18,895 nucleotides of DNA from Clostridia bacterium (GCA_900754695.1 CAAEDU010000058.1:1-18895); one strand, 5' to 3'. Shown: positions 9,502 to 17,862, numbered from the stretch's first letter. Notes: a model not told the origin generated them from the sequence alone. Made by a program: numbers and translations.

Positions 9502-10383
9502 ATGAATTACACCATTTCCAACGATCAGATCGAAGTCGTCATTTCCGATGTCGGTGCGGAGCTGATGTCCGTCAAGTCCAAAAAGGACGGCACCGAGTTC
9601 CTTTGGCAGGGAGACCCGACTTTCTGGGGCGGCAGGGCTTATAACCTCTTCCCCATCTGCGGCAGGCTCGCGGACGGGAAGTACACCTATGAGGGCGAGA
9701 CCTATGAGATGAATCTGCACGGCTTTGTGAGGAAGAGCGTGCTCGACGCCACGCCCCTCGCGCGCGACAGGATAGACTTCGGTCTGCGCTCGGACGAGAG
9801 GACGCTGAAAATGTATCCTTTCGATTTTGAGTATCACATCTGCTATTCTCTGGAAGGCAGCACCGTCAGGATGGCGATCAGCGTCATCAACCACACCGAG
9901 AGCAGCATGCCTTTCGCGCTCGGCGGACACCCCGGGTTCAATGTTCCGCTCGCGGGAGAAGGGAAGTTCGAGGACTGGCGCTTGGAGTTCTGCCCCGAGT
10001 GCGAGCCCACGCACATCATCTTCTCCGACGCCTGCCTCACCACGGAAGAGAAGGAGCCCTTCCCCCTCGAGGAGGGCAGGATCCTCCGCCTCAGGCACGA
10101 CCTCTTCGACCGCGACGCAGTGGTGCTTTCGGGCGCCTCCCGCAAAGTGACACTGAAGAGCGACGCCTCCGCCCACAGCGTGACGGTGGAAGTCCCCGAC
10201 GCGATGAAATATCTCGGCATCTGGCACGCGCCCAAGAAGGAAGCGCCCTATGTGTGCATAGAGCCCTGGACCTCTCTTCCCGCCTACGACGGCAAGGTGG
10301 ACGACCTTGCCACCAAGCGGGATATGTTCGAGCTCTCCCCCCTCGCCACTTACGAGCTCATCTGGACGATCACGGTGGAGTGA
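9502..10383 (+). CDS. Aldose 1-epimerase family protein, LacX-like
   Basis: A 293-residue galactose-mutarotase-fold protein of the LacX branch. Members interconvert alpha and beta anomers of hexoses or bind phosphorylated sugars; the substrate here is not evident. Typical marks are WQGDPTFWGGRAYNLFPICG near residue 35-54 (quoted as a guide), the MNLHGFVRK histidine, ALGGHPGFNVPL with the second conserved histidine, and CIEPWTSLPAY carrying the conserved glutamate near the C-terminus. I choose ATG 9502 because AAGGAGG (9492-9498) is just ahead and the product then begins MNYTISND like its relatives; the longer frame from 9442 adds an unrelated stretch. It is a single-gene unit with its own promoter and terminator. 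Confidence 0.9.
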   Translation: MNYTISNDQIEVVISDVGAELMSVKSKKDGTEFLWQGDPTFWGGRAYNLFPICGRLADGKYTYEGETYEMNLHGFVRKSVLDATPLARDRIDFGLRSDERTLKMYPFDFEYHICYSLEGSTVRMAISVINHTESSMPFALGGHPGFNVPLAGEGKFEDWRLEFCPECEPTHIIFSDACLTTEEKEPFPLEEGRILRLRHDLFDRDAVVLSGASRKVTLKSDASAHSVTVEVPDAMKYLGIWHAPKKEAPYVCIEPWTSLPAYDGKVDDLATKRDMFELSPLATYELIWTITVE

Positions 10384-10433
10384 GAGCCCGCGCCACGAAA
10401 TTCACCGAGCGCCGCAAGCGCTCCGAATACAGC

Positions 10434-10460
10434 AAAAACGCCCGTTTACCGGGCGTTTTT
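10434..10460. terminator. Terminator of the aldose epimerase gene
   Basis: AAAAACGCCCG, loop TTTAC, CGGGCGTTTTT: a perfect 11-bp stem ending in five T and then GTTGTG. It also ends in T on the minus strand, so it may stop transcripts from the phosphate operon side too. A smaller hairpin GAGCGC/GCGCTC (10407-10423) precedes it. Confidence 0.88.
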
Positions 10461-10532
10461 GTTGTGTAAAGCGGCGGAATATGGAAATTAGCCCATTGCG
10501 AATTGTCAATCAGAGACGCTTGCTCGGGTTTT

Positions 10533-10558
10533 CGTCTTACTCAAGCACGCTTCGAATA
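10533..10558 (-). repeat. Bulged-hairpin repeat, copy 4
   Basis: On the minus strand TATTCGAAG, CGTG, CTTGAGTA forms the same bulged-G stem, with one U-G wobble. It lies 31 bases beyond the 3' end of copy B of the 300-nt element, whereas copy 2 lies immediately before copy A, so the two kinds of repeat are neighbours but in different order. Confidence 0.55.
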
Positions 10559-10588
10559 GGCTTTTCGTCTCGGGGGTTATCTTGATTT

Positions 10589-10888
10589 CCCCCTCCTTCC
10601 CTTCGGGCTTTCCTCCCCCGTGTCCGAACAAGTATCGTCCTCGCATCTTGCGGGACTAACTTTGCATCTCTACAAAAGTTTTTAATATCGCACCGACATA
10701 ACCGAGCGGAGAACTGCACTTACCGAAAACCCGGCACGGGCGGAGGAATTCGGCTCTCGCGCACCACGCCCGTGCCTACTTAATGTTCCGTTGGCGCTCG
10801 GCGCTCACTTAGCGCGCCGCGGCGTTCAAGCGGCGGTTTCACCGCCTGTGAACGCTTGGCTGAGCGGCGCGTAATTCCGTCTTCGAAA
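10589..10888 (-). ncRNA. Structured ~300-nt element, copy B (candidate non-coding RNA)
   Basis: Reverse-oriented match of the element at 568-871, 300 nt long. It begins nine bases past the stop of the kinase gene. The nested helix is kept with new bases: CGCGCCGC with GCGGCGCG outside (10871-10864 with 10820-10813), inner GCGTTCA with TGAACGC (10855-10849 with 10828-10822), cap GGCGGT-GAA-ACCGCC. Compared with copy A, three of the seven inner pairs change on both sides. A second perfect helix here, GGCACGGGCG with CGCCCGTGCC (about 10775-10730), is only partly possible in copy A. It may be read through from the phosphate operon or have its own promoter. I cannot assign a known RNA family. Confidence 0.65.
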
Positions 10889-10896
10889 GAGAGCCG

Positions 10897-12252
10897 TTAA
10901 AATTCAATGCGGAAGGTGGTGCCTTCGCCGAGGGTGCTTCGGACGGTGAGGCGCCAGCCTGCGCGGTCGCAGAGCTTTTTGACGACGGCGAGCCCCAAGC
11001 CGAAGCCGCCGTGTTTGCCGCTGTGCGATCTGTCCACCGTGAAGAAGCGGGCGAACACGCGCTTCATGTCCTCTTCCGAAATGCCGATGCCGGTGTCCGA
11101 CACCTCGGCGTAGGGAGCCTTCCCGCCCTTGACCGTGACGGTGATGGAGCCGTTTTCCTTGTTGTACTTGGTGGCGTTGCGGATGAGGTTGCCGAAGATC
11201 TCCTGCAAGCGCTCCGGACGGGTGGGGACCATGAGGGGTTCGTCCGCGTCCACGGTGAGGGTGAGACCTCTGCCTTCGATGTCCGCGCGGAGGGATTCCG
11301 CGGTCTCGCGCGCGGCGAGGGCGACGTCGCAGTCGAAGCAGGGGAGTTCGTCGTTGTCGAGTTCGTTGAAATTGATGATGCTGCCGATGAGCCCGGTGAG
11401 CCTGTCCGCCTGGGTCTTAATTATGCGGTAGGCTTTCTTTTTGGTCTCCTCGTCGAGGTCGCCGTGTTCGAGCAGCTCGGCAAAGCCCTTTATGCTGGTG
11501 AGGGGGGTGTTCATCTCGTGGGAGATGTTGGAGATGAACTCGTTTTTGGACTCCTGCGCGCGGTTGACGCGCTTATGCTCCTCATCGATGAGCCGCATCT
11601 GTTCGCGGATCTCCTCATTCTTGCGGTTGAGGATCTCGGTGATGGGGTAGAGCTCGCGGTAGGTGGTGGAGAGGGGAGAGGAAGTGCTGCGGGAGCGTTT
11701 TGCCAGCTCCTCCACGGGGCGCAGGGCGTAGTTGGTGGCAAAATAGGAGAAGACGAGGCAGACGAAGACGTCCAGCACGAGGAACCACGCGAGGGTGGGC
11801 AGGGTGTCGACGATGGCGTCCCATTGCGTGGAGGTGTGCACGCCGAGGCGCACCAGCCCGCCGCCGTAGTCCACGCAGACATAGAGCATATCCTCGCCCG
11901 TGGTGTCGGAGTGGCGGGTGGAGAAGCCCTCCTCGCCCGCCATGGCGGCGGCGACTTCTGCTCTTCCGCTGCGGTCCTCGCCCGCGGGCACGCCGAAGCT
12001 GTCCCCCGTGACGACACCGTCCTCCGTCATGAAAGTGACGCGCATCCCGCCGAGCTCGCGGGAGAGCGCGTCGGCTGCGGCTTTATCCCCCGTGCCCACG
12101 CGCGCGGCATCCACGGCACGGATCTGCGCCGTGATTATGTCCTTGGAATTGTCGATGAGAGAACCGTAGGAAAGTGAGGCGCTCACGACAGAGAAGACCG
12201 CAAAGCCCACGAGTGTGATGATGAGAGTTGCGATGAGGATGCGCTTTCTCAT
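10897..12252 (-). CDS. Sensor histidine kinase, PhoR-like
   Basis: A 451-residue membrane kinase. Helix 1 is at about 5-27, an extracytoplasmic sensor region at 28-152, helix 2 at 153-174, then a short linker and coiled coil (200-235). The H-box SNISHEMNTPLTSIKG places the phosphorylated histidine at H245; N-box NLIRNATKYN, G1 DTGIGI and G2 GGFGLGL complete the ATP-binding domain, so all catalytic parts are present. It phosphorylates the response regulator upstream, with which its ATG overlaps by one base (TAATG). Phosphate sensing is inferred from the cotransporter-PhoU gene in the same operon; the sensor region itself shows no diagnostic motif. The ordinary PhoR PAS domain is not evident, so another envelope signal is possible. 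Confidence 0.9.
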   Translation of the reverse strand: MRKRILIATLIITLVGFAVFSVVSASLSYGSLIDNSKDIITAQIRAVDAARVGTGDKAAADALSRELGGMRVTFMTEDGVVTGDSFGVPAGEDRSGRAEVAAAMAGEEGFSTRHSDTTGEDMLYVCVDYGGGLVRLGVHTSTQWDAIVDTLPTLAWFLVLDVFVCLVFSYFATNYALRPVEELAKRSRSTSSPLSTTYRELYPITEILNRKNEEIREQMRLIDEEHKRVNRAQESKNEFISNISHEMNTPLTSIKGFAELLEHGDLDEETKKKAYRIIKTQADRLTGLIGSIINFNELDNDELPCFDCDVALAARETAESLRADIEGRGLTLTVDADEPLMVPTRPERLQEIFGNLIRNATKYNKENGSITVTVKGGKAPYAEVSDTGIGISEEDMKRVFARFFTVDRSHSGKHGGFGLGLAVVKKLCDRAGWRLTVRSTLGEGTTFRIEF

Positions 12253-12902
12253 TACGGTTTGAACTTGTAGCCCACGCCGAACACCGTCTCGTAGTTGAAA
12301 CCGAGCTTTCTGAGGTGGCTGACGTAGTTGTCGATGGTGCGGGTCTCGCCGCCCTCATAGCCCCAGACATTGGAGAGCAGCTCGTCACGGGTCAGCACTT
12401 TGTCGGGGTTTTCCAGGGAATATTGCAGCAGCTTGAACTCCTTGCCCGAGAGGGTGACGTCCTTGCCCGAGAGGGTGACGGTCATCTTTTCGCAGTCCAT
12501 GACGATGTCGCCGACGGTGAGCACCGCGGGCTTCTTTTTCAGCCTGCGGAAGACGGCGGCGATCTTGGCGGAGAACTCCAGGATGCCGAAGGGCTTTGCG
12601 ATGTAGTCGTCCGCGCCGAGGTTGAGCCCTGTCACTTTGTCGGACTCTTTGCCGAGGGCGGAGAGCATGATGCAATACACTTCGGGGTGCCTCTTTTTGA
12701 GGCGGGCGAGCACCTCCAGTCCGTTGCCGTCCGGAAGCATGATGTCCAGCACGGCGATGGAGGGCAGAGTGTCCGCGACCGCATCTTCAAAGGCTTTCAC
12801 GGTGCCGAAAGTGCGGCACTCGATGCCGCCCATCTGCAAGGTGCATTGCACCAGATCGCAGATGTCATCGTCGTCTTCGAGCAGATAAACGGTCTTTTCC
12901 AT
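12252..12902 (-). CDS. OmpR/PhoB-type response regulator
   Basis: A 216-residue two-domain regulator. The receiver has the acidic cluster EDDDD (9-13), phospho-acceptor D53 in LDIMLPDG, S81 and K103 in AKPF. The C-terminal winged helix (about 125-216) contains LSGKEFKLLQYSLENP, the recognition-helix motif RTIDNYVSHLRKLG and the closing VFGVGYKF. Phosphorylated by the kinase encoded next, it should bind direct repeats of 11-bp period as PhoB/PhoP proteins do; a fitting repeat lies upstream of the operon (14735-14759). The ATG is ten bases after the cotransporter stop, with GGAG five bases before it. It is slightly shorter than E. coli PhoB. PhoB/PhoP identity is inferred from neighbours. Confidence 0.9.
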   Translation of the reverse strand: MEKTVYLLEDDDDICDLVQCTLQMGGIECRTFGTVKAFEDAVADTLPSIAVLDIMLPDGNGLEVLARLKKRHPEVYCIMLSALGKESDKVTGLNLGADDYIAKPFGILEFSAKIAAVFRRLKKKPAVLTVGDIVMDCEKMTVTLSGKDVTLSGKEFKLLQYSLENPDKVLTRDELLSNVWGYEGGETRTIDNYVSHLRKLGFNYETVFGVGYKFKP

Positions 12903-12912
12903 AAAAACTCCG

Positions 12913-14622
12913 TCAGTTGGTCTCAGCCGAGTGAGCGATATAATTCAGGTGGTCGCCGACGCGCTCGAGGTTGCACACGAGGTTGACGAAGACGCCGCTG
13001 CTTTCGGGGCGGCACTCGCCGCTGCCGAGCCTTGCGACATGCTCCTTGATGAGGCGTTTGCGCTTGGCGTCCACTTCGTTCTCCAGCTCGTCGATGGCGT
13101 TGAGTTCGTCATCCGCGCCCGACACCATCAGCTCGCCCGCCTTGTTGGACATGCGCTCAAGAAGCTCGTACATCTCGCGGATGTCGTCCTTGACCTTGGG
13201 GGAGAAGTAGAGCTGATCCTTCTCGGTGCGGCGGGTGTATTTGGTGACGTTCTGCGCAAGCTCGCCCACACGGTGGATGTCGCCGAGGCAGGAGTGCAGC
13301 GCCGCGATGCGCTTCTCGGTGTCCAGAGTGGAGTCGTAGGCGGACACCTGCACGAGATAGGCGTCGATCTTGCCGATGGTCTCGTCCACTTCGTCGTTGA
13401 TGCGGATGACTTCGTCCGTCTTTGCGGTGTCCTGTTCGATGAAACCGTCCACCGCGGTCTTGAGGCTGACCACCGCTTTGCCGAGCGCAGCCGCCGCTTC
13501 CTGAGTGGCGCTGTCCACCGCGAGCGCGGGGGTGGGGAGCAGACGCTTGTCCAGCCTCGAAGAGGTCTCTTCCGCGTCCTCTTTCTTTTTCTTGCCGGGA
13601 CGGACGAGCAGCTCGGAGAGCTTGACAAGTCCGTTGGTGAAGGGCAGGAAGAGGATGGTGCTGATGACGTTGAAGAAGGTGTGGAACATCGCGATCTGCG
13701 TGCCGGGATTGTTGGGGAACCACGCCTCGAACGTGTTTGCGTTCATCTCCGGCCAGCATATCATTATGATGAAGAATATGATGGAGCCGATGACGTTGAA
13801 GAGCAGGTGTATCACCGCGGCGCGCTTTGCGTTGATGTTGGTACCGATTGACGAAAGCAGCGCGGTGACGCAGGTGCCGATGTTGGTGCCGAGCACGACG
13901 TAAAGCACCGCGTTGCCGCCTCCGCCGATGAGTATGCCGCTTTCCGCCATGGCTATGAGGATGACCGTGAGAGCGGAGGAACTCTGGATTATCGCCGTGA
14001 TCGCTATGCCCAGGAAGAAGAGCAGGAACGGGTTGGTTATGCTGGCGAACAGATCGACTATGACCTGGCTTTCCTGGAAGAAGTCCATGGAGGCGTCCAT
14101 GACGTCCAGACCTACGAACACCAGTCCAAGTCCCGCCACGGCGTAGCATACCGTCTGCACCTTTTCCTTCTTGGTGGCGTATGCGACGAGTATGCCTATG
14201 CCCGTCAGTCCCATCGCGAACACGGCGAAGTCGAATGCGGAGAGCGCCGCTATCTGCGCCGTGATCGTCGTGCCGATGTTCGCGCCCATGGTGATGGTGG
14301 TCGCCTGCGTGAGAGTCATGACTCCCGCGTTGACGAGACCGACCACCATGACCGTCGTGAGCGAGGAGCTCTGTATGACGGCGGTCACCGCCGTGCCTAT
14401 GCCCACGCCTACGAGGTTTGAGGACCATTCCTTGGTCTTTGCGCGGAATTTCTCCTTGCGCGTCGCGCCCTCCGGCAGAGTGACCTTGCCCGAAGCGCGG
14501 TGGAAAAGCGAGCGCATCTTGCCAGTCGCCAGCTTCTCCATGTTGTCGGAGAGTAGTTTGACGCCGATCAGAAAGGCGCCGAGACCTGCCAGCAGTTCAA
14601 ACACCGCATATGCGTATTCCAT
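12913..14622 (-). CDS. Na+/phosphate cotransporter (NptA/PNaS type) with C-terminal PhoU domain
   Basis: A 569-residue membrane transporter. The inverted-repeat core has the paired signatures TAVIQSSSLTTV (QSSS 84-87) and TAIIQSSSALTV (QSSS 213-216), with GANIGTT (113-119) and GTNIGTC at the matching later place. About eight hydrophobic helices end near residue 340. The helical C-terminal part (about 380-565) matches PhoU, with the late LVCNLERVGDHLNYIAHSA motif, which in PhoU proteins curbs phosphate uptake and signals to PhoR. It heads an operon with the response regulator and kinase, so uptake, PhoU sensing and transcriptional control are encoded together. GGTGA lies a few bases before the ATG. 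Confidence 0.93.
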   Translation of the reverse strand: MEYAYAVFELLAGLGAFLIGVKLLSDNMEKLATGKMRSLFHRASGKVTLPEGATRKEKFRAKTKEWSSNLVGVGIGTAVTAVIQSSSLTTVMVVGLVNAGVMTLTQATTITMGANIGTTITAQIAALSAFDFAVFAMGLTGIGILVAYATKKEKVQTVCYAVAGLGLVFVGLDVMDASMDFFQESQVIVDLFASITNPFLLFFLGIAITAIIQSSSALTVILIAMAESGILIGGGGNAVLYVVLGTNIGTCVTALLSSIGTNINAKRAAVIHLLFNVIGSIIFFIIMICWPEMNANTFEAWFPNNPGTQIAMFHTFFNVISTILFLPFTNGLVKLSELLVRPGKKKKEDAEETSSRLDKRLLPTPALAVDSATQEAAAALGKAVVSLKTAVDGFIEQDTAKTDEVIRINDEVDETIGKIDAYLVQVSAYDSTLDTEKRIAALHSCLGDIHRVGELAQNVTKYTRRTEKDQLYFSPKVKDDIREMYELLERMSNKAGELMVSGADDELNAIDELENEVDAKRKRLIKEHVARLGSGECRPESSGVFVNLVCNLERVGDHLNYIAHSAETN

Positions 14623-14651
14623 TGTTCACCGTTATCCCTCTTTTTTTGGAC

Positions 14652-14669
14652 CGGGACGGAGCCGTCCCG
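14652..14669 (-). other. Hairpin in the leader of the phosphate operon
   Basis: CGGGACGG-AG-CCGTCCCG, an 8-bp stem with a two-base loop, 30 bases before the ATG of the cotransporter. On the mRNA it is followed by GTCC and seven A, so it is not a terminator; it may protect the transcript or affect translation. Confidence 0.5.
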
Positions 14670-14718
14670 TATGGCGCGAGCCCGCATCGCCGCGCAAGTT
14701 TCCCTTCATCTTGTTTTA

Positions 14719-14759
14719 AGTCTAACATGGAACATGTCATTTAGTTGTCATAAAGTTGT
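14719..14759 (-). promoter_or_regulatory. Pho-box-like direct repeat and promoter of the phosphate operon
   Basis: On the plus strand TGTCATTTAGT (14735-14745), TGTCATAAAGT (14746-14756) and TGT follow each other with an 11-bp period; this is very like the E. coli Pho box CTGTCATAAAGTTGTCAC. Read toward the operon it is ATGACA repeated, and ten bases later comes TAGACT (14724-14719), a fair -10 box with no -35 box. This arrangement, regulator sites in place of the -35, is that of an activated Pho promoter. Transcription would start near 14712, ~90 bases before the ATG. The TGACA strand faces the promoter, opposite to E. coli orientation. Confidence 0.65.
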
Positions 14760-14801
14760 AAAAAAAGCTGTCGGAGCGCGGCTAATTTTTCAAATTACGC
14801 C

Positions 14802-14842
14802 TCGTTTCGATAGCCAAACGACACGTGTTGTGTTAATATAAT
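14802..14842 (+). promoter_or_regulatory. Promoter region of the second ABC exporter
   Basis: TATAAT (14837-14842) is an exact -10 box, but 17 bp upstream there is only CCAAAC instead of a -35 box. That position lies inside an inverted repeat TCGTTT-N8-AAACGA (14802-14821), so an activator probably stands in for the -35. TTAATATAA occurs at 14833-14841 and again at 14858-14866. The leader would be about 70 bases. Confidence 0.5.
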
Positions 14843-14921
14843 GTGCGTCTAACGACGTTAATATAAGTAAATTAAACTCTAAGATAAGTGCGCACGGCGT
14901 GCGCGTAAAGTAAGGAGAACT

Positions 14922-17807
14922 ATGCTTAAACTCGTTGATATAACCAAAGAGTATAAGACGGAAGACGAGAGCGTGTTCGCTCTCCGCGGCGTGTCCGTGG
15001 AGTTCAGAAAGAGCGAATTCGTCTCCATCCTCGGACCTTCCGGCTGCGGCAAGACCACACTCCTCAACATCGTTGGCGGCTTGGACCGCTATACGAGCGG
15101 CGACATCCAAGTGGACGGCGTCTCCACCACCCGCTACCGTGACGAGGACTGGGACACCTACCGCAACCGCAGGATCGGTTTCGTCTTCCAGAGCTACAAT
15201 CTCATCCCTCACATGAACGTCCTGAAGAACGTCCAGCTCAGCCTGACGCTCGCGGGCATCTCCAAGGAGGAGGGCAGAGAGCGCGCCTTGGAAGCGCTCA
15301 GGAAAGTGGGGCTTGAAAAGCAGGCGAAAAAGAGACCCGGCCAGATGTCCGGCGGGCAGATGCAGCGCGTCGCCATCGCGCGTGCTCTCGTCAACGACCC
15401 CGACATCATCCTCGCGGACGAGCCCACCGGCGCGTTGGACAGCGAGTCCGGCGTGCAGGTCATGGAGCTTTTGAAAGAGGTCGCGCGCGACAGGCTGGTC
15501 GTCATGGTGACGCACAACGGACAGCTTGCGGAAGAGTACAGCACCCGCATCATCAATCTCAAGGACGGCGAGATCGTCGGCGACACCATGCCCTATGACT
15601 CCGAGGCGGAGGAAGAGGCTGCACCCGCCGCTCCGCTGCTTCGCGCGGAAGAGGAGAGCACAGGCACTCCCCCGGAAGGCGCGGGAGAGACGCCCGCAAA
15701 CGAGGCGGTGCGCGATGAGGCGCAAGAGGGCAAGGCTGCGGAAAACGGCGTTGAAAGTGCGAAAACGACAGATAAACAGCCCGTTTTGAAAGAAACTTCC
15801 GAGAGCGCTCCTGCGGAGGCTCCCGCCAAAAAGAGGAATGTCTTCCAAAGGATAGGGGACAAGATCCGCGCCATACGCAAGCGCGAGAAGTCCTACATGT
15901 CCATCGCCACCGCGGTCAATCTTTCCTGGACCAACCTGCTCAGCAAGAAGGGGCGCACCCTGCTCACTTCCATCGCGGGCAGCATCGGCATCATCGGCAT
16001 CGTGGTCGTCCTCGCTCTCTCCAACGGCGTGGGCGCATACATCGCGGGGCTCGAGGAGAACGCCCTTTCGCAATATCCCATCACCATCAACGAGCAGGAT
16101 ATGAGCCTCAGCGCGCTCATGGAAAAGGTCATGGGCGCGACGAACACCAATCCGGAATATCCCGACACCGGGGAGATCGTCGTGGGCAACATGCTTGGCA
16201 ACCTCATCAATAACAAGGACGCCATCTTCGGCACGAACGATCTGAAGAGCATACGCAACTACATCGAGACGAACAAGTCTCAGTTGGATGGCGTAGGCGT
16301 CGTTAAATATCAATACGGGATAGACATGAACATATTCGCCGACGCAGGCAACGGTGGCGACGAATATATGAAGATATATCCTTTTACGGATCTCATGGGA
16401 GATGTCCTGGATGATTTCCAGAATGCCATCGACATCGTGCTTGCTCCGGGAGCGACCGAGCAGATCAAGCAGTTTGCCGCGAGCACCGCGCAGACATGGG
16501 ACGAGATGTCTCCCGACACCCATTTGCTCGAGCAACAATATGAACTGGTCGGCGAAAATTCGCGTTGGCCGCAGAACGACCGCGAAGTGGTGATCGTGGT
16601 CGATGAATACAACCAGATCCCCGATTTCACGTTGTTCATGCTCGGCTTGCGTTCCACAAGCGAGTTGCTCGGGATCTTGACGGGCGGAGGCTCACTGTAT
16701 AAACCGATAGACATTGATACGCAGGTCATCGGAAAAGAGTATTACATCCTGACCAATGCCGATTATTATTATCAGACGGACAGCGGCGTTGATTATTATC
16801 CGCAGAACATGTTGGACAAGGAGACGATCGATTCCTCCGATCCTATCAAGGTCACCGTTTCCGGTGTCATACGCCCCAGGCGCGGCGTGAGCGTGACATC
16901 CATCAACGGCGTCGTCGGCTATCGCTCCGGTCTCATGGATCTGCTCATGGATAAGGCGGAGTCGAGCGACATCGTCGAGGCGCAGCTCGACGCATTCAAT
17001 GCGGCGAACCCCGATGTCACCGCCGAGGATCTCGAAAAAGACCCCTCTCTTTTCAAGCCGTACAACTCGGTCGCGGGCTTCAACGAAGATGACGATCATA
17101 AAGATCCTAATTTCTCGCTCAGCTACACATATCTTGACGGCAAGCAAACAGTGAGTGAAACCGTAACTACACTTGCGCGCGGTACGCTGATCAAATCATA
17201 CGATATGCACATCGAGGTCATGCGCGCGCTCGGCATAGCGGACAAGAGTACGCCGCAGTCCATAAAGATATATCCGACGTCTTTTGACAATAAAGCCGTG
17301 ATCGAAGAATTTTTGAGCGGCTATGGCAAAGAGACGGGAGACAACATCAAATATACCGATCAACTTGCCATAATAATGTCGTTCGTGGAGCAGATGAGCG
17401 ACACCGTCACGCAGGTGCTCGTCGGATTCGCCGCCATCTCCCTCATCGTGTCCACCATCATGATCGCCATCATCATCTACACCTCCGTGCTGGAGCGCAG
17501 GAAGGAGATCGGCGTGCTGCGCTCCCTCGGCGCAAGAAAGAAGGACATCTCGCGCGTGTTCATCGCCGAGTCCGCCATCCTGGGCGCCTACTCCGGCGCC
17601 ATCGGCGTCATCGTCGCCGTCGCCGTCTCGTTTGCGGGCAGCGCCATCCTCGCCGCCGTCCTCGGCATCTCGGGGCTCATGCAGGTGAGTTGGTGGCAAT
17701 GCGTCGCCATGTTCTGCGTAAGCATATTGCTCTCGGTGCTCGCGGGCTTCATCCCCTCCCGCATCGCCTCCAAGAAGGACCCGACCGTCGCCCTCCGCAG
17801 CGAGTGA
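14922..17807 (+). CDS. Fused ABC exporter, paralogue of the one at 1011-4247
   Basis: A 961-residue ATPase-permease fusion. The ATPase begins MLKLVDITKEY and has Walker A GPSGCGKTT (38-46), signature MSGGQMQRVAIARA, Walker B ILADEPTGALDSE and H-loop VTHN. A charged Ala/Glu-rich linker follows, then a basic stretch and the first membrane helix in GRTLLTSIAGSIGIIGIVVVL (first 20 matter). A large extracytoplasmic region, rich in Asn, Asp and Tyr, separates it from the C-terminal FtsX-type domain with ERRKEIGVLRSLGARKKDIS. The ATPase and membrane parts are closely alike in the two exporters, while the extracytoplasmic parts differ, so they probably handle different partners or cargo. GGAG sits six bases before the ATG. 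Divergent from the phosphate operon; single-gene unit with terminator. Substrate unknown. Confidence 0.9.
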   Translation: MLKLVDITKEYKTEDESVFALRGVSVEFRKSEFVSILGPSGCGKTTLLNIVGGLDRYTSGDIQVDGVSTTRYRDEDWDTYRNRRIGFVFQSYNLIPHMNVLKNVQLSLTLAGISKEEGRERALEALRKVGLEKQAKKRPGQMSGGQMQRVAIARALVNDPDIILADEPTGALDSESGVQVMELLKEVARDRLVVMVTHNGQLAEEYSTRIINLKDGEIVGDTMPYDSEAEEEAAPAAPLLRAEEESTGTPPEGAGETPANEAVRDEAQEGKAAENGVESAKTTDKQPVLKETSESAPAEAPAKKRNVFQRIGDKIRAIRKREKSYMSIATAVNLSWTNLLSKKGRTLLTSIAGSIGIIGIVVVLALSNGVGAYIAGLEENALSQYPITINEQDMSLSALMEKVMGATNTNPEYPDTGEIVVGNMLGNLINNKDAIFGTNDLKSIRNYIETNKSQLDGVGVVKYQYGIDMNIFADAGNGGDEYMKIYPFTDLMGDVLDDFQNAIDIVLAPGATEQIKQFAASTAQTWDEMSPDTHLLEQQYELVGENSRWPQNDREVVIVVDEYNQIPDFTLFMLGLRSTSELLGILTGGGSLYKPIDIDTQVIGKEYYILTNADYYYQTDSGVDYYPQNMLDKETIDSSDPIKVTVSGVIRPRRGVSVTSINGVVGYRSGLMDLLMDKAESSDIVEAQLDAFNAANPDVTAEDLEKDPSLFKPYNSVAGFNEDDDHKDPNFSLSYTYLDGKQTVSETVTTLARGTLIKSYDMHIEVMRALGIADKSTPQSIKIYPTSFDNKAVIEEFLSGYGKETGDNIKYTDQLAIIMSFVEQMSDTVTQVLVGFAAISLIVSTIMIAIIIYTSVLERRKEIGVLRSLGARKKDISRVFIAESAILGAYSGAIGVIVAVAVSFAGSAILAAVLGISGLMQVSWWQCVAMFCVSILLSVLAGFIPSRIASKKDPTVALRSE

Positions 17808-17828
17808 GCGCGGCAACAATACCGCATC

Positions 17829-17862
17829 AAAACGGGCGTTCCTTTCCGAACGCCCGTTTTTT
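17829..17862 (+). terminator. Terminator of the second ABC exporter
   Basis: AAAACGGGCGTTC (17829-17841), loop CTTTCC, GAACGCCCGTTTT (17848-17860) and two more T: a perfect 13-bp stem with a run of six T, 21 bases after the stop codon. Confidence 0.93.

Noticed and set aside
12440..12480. A 20-bp sequence repeated with 21-bp period in the response regulator gene (TLSGKDV then TLSGKEF).
   Set aside because: The protein has the normal OmpR length and both stretches match the usual beta-strand and helix starts of the family, so this is not an extra duplicated unit.
13157..14428. 423-codon frame inside the cotransporter gene.
   Set aside because: Same strand, wrong frame: His/Arg/Gly-rich low-complexity translation with no family features.
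14790..16538. Open frame of 582 codons on the minus strand over the second exporter and its promoter.
   Set aside because: Antisense shadow of clear ABC ATPase motifs on the plus strand; it resembles only the complementary shadow at 2919-4349.
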